A DNA stretch of 64,000 nucleotides from an uncultured Myxococcales bacterium (GCA_903924465.1 CAIYBN010000099.1:62001-126000), one strand, 5' to 3'. Shown: positions 43,732-53,547, numbered from the stretch's first letter. Made by a program: numbers and translations. The notes: generated from the letters alone by a model not told the origin.

Positions 43732-46263
43732 TCAGCGACTTTCGGTCGGCTTGTTGTGCGGTTCGCGTTGCAGCTTCTCCAGCTGCTCCTCCAGCCGCTT
43801 GATGCGTTCCTCTACCGGCGTCTTGCGCCCCAGCTCGGCCGCAGCTTTGCGCATCATGTCTGCGGTGCGAAAAAAGATTTCCCGATCGGCCGCGGCCAGC
43901 AGCGGCCCACGCGAAGCCGGATCGGCCAACACGCCCAGAGCCTGCGCCGCGTGCTGGCGCAATCGCAGGTTCGGCTCATGCAGCACGCTCTCCAGGTACA
44001 GCCGCACCTTGTCACGCTGCGGTTCATTGTGCGTGGCCCACGCCGCCAGCGCCGGAAGCGCACCCTCGCGGAGTGGCTTCGCGTTGCCGGGCTGGCTCAG
44101 TTGCCACAGCAGGTTGGCATCGCGGGCATCACCCGTTTGGCCCAGCAACGCCAGCGCATGCGTTGCCAGCGTGTCGCGGTGACTTGCCACCGTGGCCGTT
44201 TCGCGCAGGACGTCACGTGCAGCCTGTCGGTCAATCCTGTGCAAGGCCGTCATCGCTCCTCGCACGACGGCGTACGAGGGATCCTTTTGCAGCGCCGTCA
44301 TCAACTGCGGCCACGCCGCCAGATCGTGCAAGTCGCCCAGCGCCAACGCCGCCGCCGAACGCACGACGGCCTCCGGGTCCTTCTGCAAAGCGGTCAACAC
44401 GCCTTGGCGCACCGCAGGCCGCTCCGCCTTGGCCAGCTGCTCCACCGCCGCGACGCGCACGTGACGCGCCGAATCATCGGCCAAAGCGTGGAGCAGCGCC
44501 GTGACCACTTGTTGACTCGCCAATTGCTTGCCCAGGGCCATCACCGCCTGCAGCCGCACCTCCGCGGAACTGCTGTGATCGCGCATCGCGATCAGGTCAT
44601 CGACATCAGCATCCAGCGTCCAGTCCGCCAGCAGCGTCATGTCCGGATCGATTTCAATCAGCGTCGGCCGCGCGGTTGCCGCCAGCGTGTAATCGGCCTT
44701 TTGGCTGTCCAGGTGCACCTTCGTGACGACGCACGTCTCCGGCGTCTGGATGCGCAATGGAATTTGCAGGTCAAAAGCCGGCTGTCCCTGGGCGACCTTC
44801 TGCTTTTGCTCAAAGGCAATCTTCAAGGTCTTCTGACTGGCATCCCACGTCACCTTGGCGTGCAGCACCGGATGCCCCGCCTGACGCACCCAGCGCGTGA
44901 AGAAGCCGCGCAACGACTTGCCCGACGCCTCTTCCATCGCCCGCTGAAAATCGGCCGTCTCCACGCTGCGGGCACCGGCGTTCACGTACGCCGCGATTCC
45001 GGCGAAAAACGTCTTGTCGCCCAACTGGCGGCGCAGCATGTGCAGCGCCAGCGCGCCTTTTTGGTAGGCATGCCGGTCAAAGAGTTCGTCCGCATCGGCG
45101 TAGCGGTCGGTCACGATGGGCCGCAGGTATTCACCCGCTTCCGCCAGATACGCGGCGCGTGCGTCCGCCAGCTCTTCGTCGAATCGGTCGCGTCCCAAGC
45201 GCATTTCGATGGTGAGCCAGTCAAAATAGCTGGCAAAACCTTCGTTCAGCCAGACATCCGCCCACGTCCGGCACGTCAGCCAATCGCCAAACCATTGGTG
45301 CGCCATTTCGTGGGCGATCAGGCCATCCACCTGCCAGTCGAACTGGCCGCGGACATCAGGAATCGCCCGGTCCGTCAACGTCGTCAGCGAGACGTTTTCC
45401 ATGCCGCCAAAGGAGAAATCGCCCACGATGACATGGCCATAGCGCGTCCACGGATACGCCATGCCGGTCAGGTGGTTGAGCTTGTCCAAAATATCCGGCG
45501 TCACTGCGAAGGTGCGCCGCACGTCGTCGAGCACGTCCGGCAGCGCCCAGGTGCGCAATTGCGTCCGCGCGTGCGGGTGATCGACCGCCACAAACGGTCC
45601 GGCTGCCACGTTCAGCAAATAGATTGGCGCTTCCTGCCGAAAGGAAAATTGCGTCGTCGCCAGCTTGCCCGCCACGGTGCGCGCCGTCAGATCGCCGTTC
45701 GACAAGGCCTGCCAGGCAACCGGCGTTACCAGCGTCACGTTCCACGACAGGCGTTCGTCCGGATCGTCCGGAGACGGCAGCCAGTACCGCGCCTCCTCGG
45801 TTTCGCCCTGGCTCCACACGTGCTGCGGCCGCTGCGGCGCGTCCGCGTCAGGCTGCACAAAGTTCAGGCCCCGCTTGGGCGACCCGTGCCACGTCAAGTC
45901 CAATTGCCAAGCGCCGGGCGGTTCCGCGTGCGGCAGTTCGAACCGCAGCTGCGTGTGGTCCTTGGTCACGATCGCCGGCACCCGCTTGCCGTCGACCAGC
46001 CAGGCCGCCTTATCGATGGCAAAATCCACGGCATCCAGCCGCAGTTCCGTCGTTGGCTGGCGCAAAACGCCCGCGTAGATCGCGTGACCGACGATGTGCC
46101 CCGCCGGATCGATGCTGACCGTCAAGTCGAGATGCTGAAAGTCGATCGCGCGAGTGGCTGGCTCATGCCAGGGTTGGCTGTCGTCCAAAAAGCGCGACGG
46201 CGATTGCGGATCGGCGAATGCTTCGGCGCAAAACAGCAGGGTCAGCAGAAAACACAGACGCAT
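43732..46263 (-). CDS. Secreted M1 aminopeptidase with HEAT-like C-terminus
   Basis: This zinc aminopeptidase trims N-terminal residues from peptides outside the cytoplasm. The 843-residue product has a signal peptide (LCFLLTLLFCAEAFA), an M1 N-domain, the exopeptidase motif GGMEN (286-290, usually GAMEN), zinc site HEMAHQWFGD (from 318) and the distal Glu in NEGFASYFDW. The C-terminal 260 residues form HEAT-like repeats (AEVRLQAVMALGKQ, RHVRVAAVEQLAKA and similar). GGAGG with five-base spacing sets the ATG. The Gly in GGMEN may alter specificity. Confidence 0.9.
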   Translation of the reverse strand: MRLCFLLTLLFCAEAFADPQSPSRFLDDSQPWHEPATRAIDFQHLDLTVSIDPAGHIVGHAIYAGVLRQPTTELRLDAVDFAIDKAAWLVDGKRVPAIVTKDHTQLRFELPHAEPPGAWQLDLTWHGSPKRGLNFVQPDADAPQRPQHVWSQGETEEARYWLPSPDDPDERLSWNVTLVTPVAWQALSNGDLTARTVAGKLATTQFSFRQEAPIYLLNVAAGPFVAVDHPHARTQLRTWALPDVLDDVRRTFAVTPDILDKLNHLTGMAYPWTRYGHVIVGDFSFGGMENVSLTTLTDRAIPDVRGQFDWQVDGLIAHEMAHQWFGDWLTCRTWADVWLNEGFASYFDWLTIEMRLGRDRFDEELADARAAYLAEAGEYLRPIVTDRYADADELFDRHAYQKGALALHMLRRQLGDKTFFAGIAAYVNAGARSVETADFQRAMEEASGKSLRGFFTRWVRQAGHPVLHAKVTWDASQKTLKIAFEQKQKVAQGQPAFDLQIPLRIQTPETCVVTKVHLDSQKADYTLAATARPTLIEIDPDMTLLADWTLDADVDDLIAMRDHSSSAEVRLQAVMALGKQLASQQVVTALLHALADDSARHVRVAAVEQLAKAERPAVRQGVLTALQKDPEAVVRSAAALALGDLHDLAAWPQLMTALQKDPSYAVVRGAMTALHRIDRQAARDVLRETATVASHRDTLATHALALLGQTGDARDANLLWQLSQPGNAKPLREGALPALAAWATHNEPQRDKVRLYLESVLHEPNLRLRQHAAQALGVLADPASRGPLLAAADREIFFRTADMMRKAAAELGRKTPVEERIKRLEEQLEKLQREPHNKPTESR

Positions 46264-46321
46264 TCGCACCTCCGGCCGGCGAGTGTGCCGGTCCGGTCAA
46301 CGAATGACAACCGCGCGGAGG

Positions 46322-46350
46322 TTGACAAAAGTCCGGGTCGGACGCATTCT
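46322..46350 (+). promoter_or_regulatory. Possible promoter of tRNA-Pro
   Basis: A perfect TTGACA (46322-46327) with a 17-base spacer to CATTCT (46345-46350). The -10 is weak. The tRNA begins 78 bases further. Confidence 0.4.
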
Positions 46351-46427
46351 ACCGGCCCGCTGCCGGTGCGTCCGGGCAGCAACAAGGGGCCCAGCCGATC
46401 ACGAATCGCCTGTGTCTGCTGAAGAAT

Positions 46428-46504
<77 letters not shown>

Positions 46505-46567
46505 TCATTTGGCCACGCCCGCTCGTGGTCGAGACACTGTGGCCCACGCATTCGGGCCAGGCAAAAC

Positions 46568-46606
46568 GGCCCGTGAGTCCGTGGATTCGCGGGCCTTGCT
46601 GTTTTT
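46568..46606 (+). terminator. Intrinsic terminator after tRNA-Pro
   Basis: GGCCCG (46568-46573) pairs with CGGGCC (46590-46595), extended inside by GAGTCC with GGATTC, then TTGCTG and a T-run at 46602-46606. It closes the tRNA transcript and separates it from the pseudouridine synthase. Confidence 0.8.
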
Positions 46607-46631
46607 GTCGCAAGCGCTTGCGTGCTATCTT
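46603..46631 (+). promoter_or_regulatory. Candidate promoter with palindrome before the pseudouridine synthase
   Basis: TTTTGT (46603-46608), a 17-base spacer, and TATCTT (46626-46631). The spacer contains a perfect 12-bp palindrome GCAAGCGCTTGC (46610-46621) in the place where a repressor would sit. The -35 is weak. Confidence 0.35.
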
Positions 46632-46668
46632 CCCTGCCGCAGCCGCACAGGGCTTCGAGGACATGGCC

Positions 46669-47541
46669 ATGGCGCTCCAGCCGAAAATCCTGTTTCAGGA
46701 CGAGTCGTTGATCGCGATGGACAAGCCATCGGGGCTGCTTTCGCATGGCGCGGAAGACGTCACGTCGGCGCTGACCTGGCTCCAGGCCTGGGTGGCGGCA
46801 AAAGGCGAAGATCCGGCGCAGATCCATCTCGTGCATCGGCTCGACAAGGAAACGTCGGGCGTGCTGCTATTTGCCCGCAGCGAAGAAGCCGCGCGGCTGG
46901 CGAATGAGGCGTTTCGCGAGCGGCGGGTGCTGAAAGTCTATCTGGCGCTGACATCGCCGGTGCCGGGCCTGCGCTGGCAGCGCGCCGAGTTGCAGCTCAA
47001 ACCGCGCAAGATCGGCGGCGGCGAGTTCATGGCGGTGGTGCCGAGCGATGGGCTGGCCGCGGCGGCGGAAGTCGAAGTGCTCGCGCGCGGTCGGCGGTTC
47101 GGCCTCGTGCGGGTGATTCCCGAGCAAGGTCGCAAGCATCAGGTGCGCGCGACGCTCGCAGCGCTGGGTGCGCCGATTTGCGGCGACTTCCTGTACGGCG
47201 GGCCGATCGTCAAGAAGTTGGCGCCACGCACGATGCTGCACGCCCGCGCCCTGGAGCTGAAACACCCGATCACCGGCGAGCACTTTGTGGTCCGCGCGCC
47301 GCTGCCGCCGGATTTCCGCGCGCTCATGGCCGAGGACGGCGGCACAATGCCCTCGGACCTGGATCGCCGCCACCGGACCGCACCGCTCAAGGACGACCGC
47401 GCCCGCCGGCCGCCGAGCCCCGTCGTGCAGCAGCGTCAAGTGGATCGGCAGCGTGCGCAGGCGGAATTGGTCGCTGTGCCGCGCGGCGTGCCGGGATTTC
47501 GGCCGCACGTGAAGCCAAAGACGCCGGGACGCGGGCGTTAG
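46669..47541 (+). CDS. RluA-family pseudouridine synthase
   Basis: The enzyme isomerises uridine in rRNA or tRNA. The 290-residue product has the catalytic motif HRLDKETSG with Asp59, MDKPSGLLSHG upstream, and GRKHQVRATLAALG and GDFLYGG downstream. A basic, Pro-rich tail of about 60 residues extends beyond the fold. I chose the ATG at 46669 because GAGG lies eight bases before it; the ATG at 46663 is too close. It lies downstream of tRNA-Pro but after a terminator. Confidence 0.9.
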   Translation: MALQPKILFQDESLIAMDKPSGLLSHGAEDVTSALTWLQAWVAAKGEDPAQIHLVHRLDKETSGVLLFARSEEAARLANEAFRERRVLKVYLALTSPVPGLRWQRAELQLKPRKIGGGEFMAVVPSDGLAAAAEVEVLARGRRFGLVRVIPEQGRKHQVRATLAALGAPICGDFLYGGPIVKKLAPRTMLHARALELKHPITGEHFVVRAPLPPDFRALMAEDGGTMPSDLDRRHRTAPLKDDRARRPPSPVVQQRQVDRQRAQAELVAVPRGVPGFRPHVKPKTPGRGR

Positions 47542-47544
47542 GCA

Positions 47545-49104
47545 CTATTCCAGATACGCCGCGCGCACTTCCAGGAGTTGATCGAGGCACTGCTCAAACG
47601 CCGCGACGACTTTCGGGTCGAAATGGCGACCGCGCTCGCGTTGGATGTGCGCCACCGCTTCGTCCACGCTCCAAGCGTCTTTGTACACCCGCGGCGTCGT
47701 CAGCGCGTCAAAGACATCCGCCAGCGCGACGATACGACCGACCAGCGGGATCACCTCGCCTTGCGCCGCGTTCGGATAGCCCGTGCCATCCCACTTTTCG
47801 TGATGCGCCAGCGCAATCTGCTCGGCCATTTGCAGGAGCTTGGAGCGTGAACCCGCGAGAATTCGCGCGCCGATGCTGGGATGCTCCTTCATCTGCTGCC
47901 ATTCCTCGTCGGTCAGCCGGCCCTGCTTCAGCAACACGGAATCGCGGATGCCGATTTTGCCCACATCGTGCATCGGCGCCGCGAGCTTGATCAGCGCCTG
48001 ATCCTCGACCGTCATGCCCAACTGCCGGGCGAGCACCTGGGCGTAGCTGCTCATGCGTTCGACGTGCTCGCCCGTGTCGCCATCCCGGTATTCCGCCGCG
48101 CGCGCGAGGCGCATCACCGTGTCGCGACTTGCCTCCAGCAGCTGGGCATTCACGCCGCGCAGTCGTTCCAGCGCCGTCGTCAAGTCCGCTGTGCGCGCTT
48201 CCGCCATTTCCTCCAGCCGCCGGTTGGTCTGGTGCAGTTGGATTTCCGTCGAGATGCGCTCAGCGGCCACGCGCAGCACCCGCAACCGCGCGCTCGCGCC
48301 CACCCGGTGCGTCATCGACACTTGCTTTTCGTGCCCCCAGGCGTGCAGCGCACCCAAGATTTCGCCGTCCTGACTTTGCAGCGGCAGGCCCACGTACGGC
48401 AACGTCGCCGGATGCTCGCCGGCCAGCACGCCTTCCGACTCTTCAATCACCAGCATTTCACCGCGGTTGCAGAGTTCGGCGTGACGCCGGTCCACAACGG
48501 AACTGCCGCGCCCGCCGGCGGTCCGATGCACTTCCGCGACCGCGCGCGGTTGGCTCGCCGGCCCCAGCGTCACCACCACGTGCGACATCCCCATCCATTC
48601 CGAAACCCGCCGCGCCAGCGCTTCCAGCACTTCGTCGGTCGACGCGTAAGCCTTGGAGAACGTCGACAGCTCGAACAAGGCGTTCAGGATGTCGCGATCG
48701 CGCATCGCCTGGGCGCTCGACCGGTGCACGCGCACGGCGGTGCGCACGCACACCTGCAACTCCAGGGCGTCCAGCGGCTTGTCCAGCACGTCGTCGGCGC
48801 GCGTCGCGATGCACAGGGTCTCCCGCAGCGTGTCGTCGCGACGGACAATCAGCACCAATTGCGGGCGCGTCCCATCGCCGCGAATCCGACTCAGTACATC
48901 GGAAAGTTGCTCCACTTCGCGGGCCAACGGCGCGTCGGCGTCAATCACCAGCAGCTCCGGACGCAATTCGCCGAGACGCAGCGCCAATTCATCCGCGGTC
49001 TGCGCGTGCATCAGCAGATGGCCGAGCGGCGTGGTCACCGCCGCGAGCGACTGCAACAGTTCTGGACCGTTGGCGACAACAAGAATGCGGGCTTGCGCGG
49101 ACAC
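47545..49104 (-). CDS. REC-GAF-HD-GYP response regulator
   Basis: The protein probably degrades cyclic di-GMP in response to a phosphorelay and a GAF ligand. The 519-residue product has a receiver domain (1-120; candidate phospho-Asp in LLVIDADAP, D55), a GAF domain (about 150-320), and an HD-GYP domain with HDVGKIGI and HHEKWDGTGYP in the C-terminal third. A short coiled segment precedes HD-GYP. The start is a GTG with GAGG five bases before it. The receiver's acidic pocket is degenerate, so phosphorylation is uncertain. Confidence 0.87.
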   Translation of the reverse strand: MSAQARILVVANGPELLQSLAAVTTPLGHLLMHAQTADELALRLGELRPELLVIDADAPLAREVEQLSDVLSRIRGDGTRPQLVLIVRRDDTLRETLCIATRADDVLDKPLDALELQVCVRTAVRVHRSSAQAMRDRDILNALFELSTFSKAYASTDEVLEALARRVSEWMGMSHVVVTLGPASQPRAVAEVHRTAGGRGSSVVDRRHAELCNRGEMLVIEESEGVLAGEHPATLPYVGLPLQSQDGEILGALHAWGHEKQVSMTHRVGASARLRVLRVAAERISTEIQLHQTNRRLEEMAEARTADLTTALERLRGVNAQLLEASRDTVMRLARAAEYRDGDTGEHVERMSSYAQVLARQLGMTVEDQALIKLAAPMHDVGKIGIRDSVLLKQGRLTDEEWQQMKEHPSIGARILAGSRSKLLQMAEQIALAHHEKWDGTGYPNAAQGEVIPLVGRIVALADVFDALTTPRVYKDAWSVDEAVAHIQRERGRHFDPKVVAAFEQCLDQLLEVRAAYLE

Positions 49105-49253
49105 GGCCACCTCGGGGCGGATCGCCCGCGTCGAGCATAGCTGGACTGAGCCGTCACGCAAGGGCGCCCGCACATTGCGCCTGTCGTGGGCCGCGAATTG
49201 CGATTTCCCGCACTTCCGCGACCCCGCGCGTTTCATCCCACGCGGCGGTTCGG

Positions 49254-49259
49254 TATACT
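49254..49259 (+). promoter_or_regulatory. Possible -10 element of the MopE-like gene
   Basis: TATACT lies 44 bases before the ATG at 49303, in the 198-base gap after the HD-GYP gene. The hexamer 17 bases upstream (TTTCAT) is a poor -35. Confidence 0.35.
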
Positions 49260-49302
49260 GGCGGCATCGGCAACGAGGCCGGTGTGCGCGGTCGGAGCTT
49301 GG

Positions 49303-52300
49303 ATGCTGGTTCAGAGTCGCAGAGCGTCAATCGGGCTGACCGGCTTGCTGTTGGTGCTGGCCATCGGCTGCGCCAAGGATGTGACCGACTATCCGTCGCT
49401 GCGTTTGGTGATCAGCAGCGAACCGCCGTTGCAACCCGGTGCGACCATCGCCACGCTGCAACTGGCCCTGCGTTCCCCCGACGGCAAGACGTTCAAGCTG
49501 CCGCCGCCGGGCAAGGAAGCCGACCTCACTTTCGCCCTGCCGGCTGGGCGCAACATTGTCACAACGCCGTACTCCATCGACATTGCGCAGCCGAGCAGCA
49601 CCGCGGGACTGGTGCAACTGCGCGTCTTGGGCCTGCAACAGAAACAGGTGCTGACGGTCTGGACGGGCGTCATCGACACGCGAACGACGGGTGAACTGGC
49701 GTTGACCCTGCGCGCACCGCAGCCGGCGTGCGACGCGGATGGCGACGGCGTGGCGGATTGCAGCAAAGCCGGTTGCTGCAGCGACCCGAACGTTCCCAGC
49801 GATTGCAACGACGATCCGACACCGGGAAAGAGCGGAATCCCCAAAGGCTTTTTGTGCAGCCCGTTCAATTTTGAAGACCCGTGCACCCAATGCGGCGACG
49901 GCCTGGACGAGGATTGTGACGGGACCGACATCGCTTGTGTGGACACGGACAAGGATGGCGTACCGGATTGTCAGGAGACCGCGTGCCCCGCCGGCGCGGC
50001 CAGCGACCCCACCATCTACCCCGGCGCGGCTGAGGTCTGCGACGGCAAGGACAACGACTGCAACTTGATTGTCGACGACGCGCTGCCGACCGCCGATGAT
50101 CCGAGCCCGACGCACAAGGCCGGCGATCCATGCGGCTTGGGCGCGTGCGCCGGCGGCCAGTGGCAGTGCGATCCCGCCGGCGTGAAACGGCCGATGTTGT
50201 GCTCCACGGCGGGAAAGAAGGCGGCCAAGGAGAACTGCGACAACAACATCGACGACGACTGCGATGGCTTGATCAATCAAGGCTGCGCATTGGCGGACCT
50301 GGATGGCGACGGCGTCAACAACGACGTGGAAAAGGCCAAGTGCGCCTTCAAGTTCGCGATGTATCACGCTGAATTCTATCCGCCTGACGCACCGGAGAAG
50401 TGCTGCCTGTTTGGCACGGTCGACACCACGGTTTGTGACACGAATTGCGATGGCAAGACGACGCCATGCGACGCAACCGACAAGGACGGCGATGGCTGGC
50501 CCGCCAAGACCGATTGCGACGACAACGACCCCCTGACGTATTTTGGCGCGCCGGAAAAGTGCGGCGACGGTAAGGTGCAGAGCTGTCAAGGCAGCGATCC
50601 ACCGTGTGACGCCAGTGATAAGGACGGCGACGGCTGGATGCCGCCAACCGACTGCGACGACACCGACAAGACCGTCAACCCGGAAGGCAAGGAACTCTGC
50701 AACGGCAAGGACGACAACTGCAACGGCATCATCGACGACGGCAACCCTGAAGGGCTCGACACGCCGTGCGGCAACCTGAGCGGCGAGTGCGGGCATGTGG
50801 GCAACGCGTACGGCCAAGCGACGGGCTTTTCCGTGTGCAAACACTACAAGTCCGGCCAGGTACCCGACAACGCGCTCGATTGCGCGGCGGGCTTTGACAG
50901 CAAGTCCGGCACCTGTGTGGGCTGCGACGGCGACCAGCGGCCAAAGGCGGAGTTGTGCAACGGCCTGGACGACGACTGCAACGGCAAGACCGACGAACCT
51001 TTCAGCTACACCCAGGAAGACGGCACCAAGCAGGCAATGGGCGCGTCCTGCGACGGCATCGGCGCGTGCGGCATCGGCTTTGTCGAGTGCAGCAACGCCA
51101 AAGCCGCCGCGTGCTCCAGCGACGCCAACGGCTCTGCGCCGCAGAGCGCTCCGGAAACGTGCAACGATTTGGACGACAATTGCAACGGCCAGACCGACGA
51201 GAACCTCGCCGTGCTCGCGGACTCCACGTGCCAAAAGCTGGGCGTGTGCGCGAGCGGCCTGACCCAGATCCAGACGGTCTGCGCGGCCGGCGTGTGGATT
51301 TGTGACTACAGCCAAGTCCCAGGTGTCGAAATCTCCAGCGAGGCCAAGAGCGTGTGCAAGCCGGGTGACGCGTTGTGCACGTGCAGCCTGTCGTCGCAGG
51401 TTTGCCACAAGATGATGGAAACCAGCTGCGACGGCTTGGACAACGACTGCGACGGCAAGACTGACGAGGACTTTGACTACACCGACTATGACGGCATCAC
51501 GTTGCGCAAGCTCGGCGACGCGTGCCTGACGGGGGCATGCGCGGGCGGCACCGTCCTGTGTGCGGGCGATCAGAAAGGCTTGACCTGCTCGACGCTCGGC
51601 AACATCAAAGCCGAGCAGTGCAACCAGATCGACGACAATTGCAACGGCATCACCGACGAAGCCAGCGACTTGCCGGTGGAAAAATCGACGTGCAAGCAGG
51701 TCGGCGTCTGCGCGGCACAAAAACCGGTCGCGACGTGCAGCGGCGGCAACTGGCTGTGCGACTACAGCGCCATCGCCAATTGGCAATCGCCGGTCGAACT
51801 CACCTGCGATGGCCTGGACAACAACTGCAACGGCGTCACTGACGATGGCTGCGATGACGACGGCGACAAGTTCTGCGATGGCGCGATGACGGTCGTGGAC
51901 ACGCCGGCGGTCTGCCCCGGCGGCAAGGGCGACTGCAACGACAACAATCCGGCGATTCACCCGAGTGCGATCGAGGTTTGCGACGACATCGACAACGACT
52001 GCAACGGCACGACGGACGACGGCTGCAACGGCGACAGCGACGGCTTCTGCAACGCCGCCATGACCACGGTCGGCAAGCCGCAGACGTGCCTGGGCGGCGG
52101 CGGCGACTGCAACGACGGCAATCCAGCGATCCATCCCGGCGCCATCGAGGCGTGCGATGGCATCGACAACGACTGCGACGGCGTCACCGACAACGACTGC
52201 GACGGCGACGGCGATGGCTACTGCACGGCGATGAGAAACACCGTTGGCAAACCGGCCATTTGCCCCAGCGGCGGCGGCGACTGCAACGACGCGGACAACA

Positions 52301-53484
52301 GCGTCCACCCGAATGCCAGCGAGACGTGCAACGGCGTGGACGACAACTGCAACGGCATGACCGACGAAGGCGTCCAGACGACGTTCTTCCTGGACGGCGA
52401 CGGCGACGGCTTCGGCGCCAGCGACGCGACGACGCTGGCGTGCAGCAAGCCGCCTGGCTATGCCGCCGTGAACGGTGACTGCAACGACAGCAACGCCAGC
52501 ATCCACCCGGGCGCAACCGAAACGTGCAACGGCGTCGACGACAATTGCAATGGCGCAACAGACGAGGGCGTGAAGACCACGTTCTATCTGGACGCCGACC
52601 AGGACGGCTTCGGCCTGGCGGGCGCAACGACCGAAGCTTGCAGCAAACCGGCCGGTTACGCAGCCGTCGCCAACGATTGCGATGACAGCAACGCGGACAT
52701 CCACCCAGGCGCAACGGAAGCCTGCAATGGCTACGACGACAACTGCGACGGCGTGACCGACGGTCAGGACTCGCAGGGCTGCGCTGGCTATTTTGGCGAC
52801 GGCGACGGTGACGGCTATGGCCCCATCGGCGGCGCCACCGTGTGCCTGTGCAGCGGAACGCCGCAGCATCCGGTCAAGATTGGCGGTGACTGCGATGACA
52901 ACAATCCAGCGATCCACCCTGCGGCCGTCGAAATCTGCAACGGCGTGGACGACAACTGCAACGGCACGACGGACGAGAATGTCGGCGTCGGGGACGCGTG
53001 CGCGATCACCAACACGTTCGGCAGTTGCACGGGCGTTGACGTGTGCGACGGCGCGGCAGGCTTGAGCTGCAACGCCAGCACACCGGCCACCGAAACGTGC
53101 AATGGCGTCGATGACGACTGCGACGGCGTGACCGACCAGGGCAATCCCGGTGGCGGCGTGAACTGCGGCACCGGCAAACTGGGCGTTTGCGAACCGGGTA
53201 CCACGATCTGCGCAAACGGAGGCATCCTGTGCAGCCAGAACGTTCAACCGAGCGATGAGATTTGCAATGGTATCGACGACAATTGCGACGGCGTCGTCGA
53301 CGAGGGCAACCCCGGCGGCGGCGATGCATGCAGCACCGGTCTCTTCGGCGTGTGCGCCGCGGGCACACTCACGTGCTTCGGCGGCAGCGATACGTGCACT
53401 CAGCTGGTCTTGCCATCGCCGGAAATCTGCGGCAACAGCTTGGACGAGAACTGCGACGGCGCAACCGACGAGGGCTGTCCCTGA
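49303..53484 (+). CDS. Giant MopE-like Cys/Asp repeat lipoprotein
   Basis: The 1393-residue surface lipoprotein has a lipobox signal (GLTGLLLVLAIGC), an N-terminal beta region of about 140 residues, then repeats to the end. The core unit is of the type CNGVDDNCNGTTDEG; about eighteen copies are recognisable. Many are preceded by DGDGFG-type calcium-like loops and by GDCNDSNASIHPGA. The motif belongs to the 'putative metal-binding' family found in MopE, the copper protein of Methylococcus. Repeated Cys pairs suggest disulfides and metal or calcium binding, inferred. GGAG precedes the ATG by five bases. Confidence 0.85.
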   Translation: MLVQSRRASIGLTGLLLVLAIGCAKDVTDYPSLRLVISSEPPLQPGATIATLQLALRSPDGKTFKLPPPGKEADLTFALPAGRNIVTTPYSIDIAQPSSTAGLVQLRVLGLQQKQVLTVWTGVIDTRTTGELALTLRAPQPACDADGDGVADCSKAGCCSDPNVPSDCNDDPTPGKSGIPKGFLCSPFNFEDPCTQCGDGLDEDCDGTDIACVDTDKDGVPDCQETACPAGAASDPTIYPGAAEVCDGKDNDCNLIVDDALPTADDPSPTHKAGDPCGLGACAGGQWQCDPAGVKRPMLCSTAGKKAAKENCDNNIDDDCDGLINQGCALADLDGDGVNNDVEKAKCAFKFAMYHAEFYPPDAPEKCCLFGTVDTTVCDTNCDGKTTPCDATDKDGDGWPAKTDCDDNDPLTYFGAPEKCGDGKVQSCQGSDPPCDASDKDGDGWMPPTDCDDTDKTVNPEGKELCNGKDDNCNGIIDDGNPEGLDTPCGNLSGECGHVGNAYGQATGFSVCKHYKSGQVPDNALDCAAGFDSKSGTCVGCDGDQRPKAELCNGLDDDCNGKTDEPFSYTQEDGTKQAMGASCDGIGACGIGFVECSNAKAAACSSDANGSAPQSAPETCNDLDDNCNGQTDENLAVLADSTCQKLGVCASGLTQIQTVCAAGVWICDYSQVPGVEISSEAKSVCKPGDALCTCSLSSQVCHKMMETSCDGLDNDCDGKTDEDFDYTDYDGITLRKLGDACLTGACAGGTVLCAGDQKGLTCSTLGNIKAEQCNQIDDNCNGITDEASDLPVEKSTCKQVGVCAAQKPVATCSGGNWLCDYSAIANWQSPVELTCDGLDNNCNGVTDDGCDDDGDKFCDGAMTVVDTPAVCPGGKGDCNDNNPAIHPSAIEVCDDIDNDCNGTTDDGCNGDSDGFCNAAMTTVGKPQTCLGGGGDCNDGNPAIHPGAIEACDGIDNDCDGVTDNDCDGDGDGYCTAMRNTVGKPAICPSGGGDCNDADNSVHPNASETCNGVDDNCNGMTDEGVQTTFFLDGDGDGFGASDATTLACSKPPGYAAVNGDCNDSNASIHPGATETCNGVDDNCNGATDEGVKTTFYLDADQDGFGLAGATTEACSKPAGYAAVANDCDDSNADIHPGATEACNGYDDNCDGVTDGQDSQGCAGYFGDGDGDGYGPIGGATVCLCSGTPQHPVKIGGDCDDNNPAIHPAAVEICNGVDDNCNGTTDENVGVGDACAITNTFGSCTGVDVCDGAAGLSCNASTPATETCNGVDDDCDGVTDQGNPGGGVNCGTGKLGVCEPGTTICANGGILCSQNVQPSDEICNGIDDNCDGVVDEGNPGGGDACSTGLFGVCAAGTLTCFGGSDTCTQLVLPSPEICGNSLDENCDGATDEGCP
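49891..53481 (+). repeat. Internal coding repeats of the MopE-like gene
   Basis: Degenerate tandem units encoding Cx3-DxxC-rich modules span most of the gene. The tightest pair lies at about 52320-52740, where two units of about 190 bases share GCNGVDDNCNG-, TTF-L-DGFG- and AAxxDCDDSNA-type segments. Such DNA is prone to recombination and copy change. Confidence 0.7.
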
Positions 53485-53505
53485 GCGCCCAATCGGGCAA
53501 ATGCG

Positions 53506-53514
53506 TGCTACACT
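53506..53514 (+). promoter_or_regulatory. Extended -10 promoter of the second pseudouridine synthase
   Basis: TGCTACACT is an extended -10 (TGnTACACT), which can work without a strong -35. It lies 34 bases before the ATG at 53548. Confidence 0.45.
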
Positions 53515-53547
53515 TTGCTTGGAAGTAGCCCCCAAGGAGCGTGCCTG

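Noticed and set aside
43633-46422. 929-codon plus-strand open frame
   Set aside because: It is antisense to the TlpA and M1 aminopeptidase genes, which have clear catalytic motifs.
49327-53535. 1402-codon open frame on the minus strand opposite the MopE-like gene
   Set aside because: It mirrors the Asp/Asn/Cys codon repeats of the true gene, giving a Val/Ala-rich repetitive product with no signal, domain or ribosome site. The plus-strand frame has a lipobox and known repeats.
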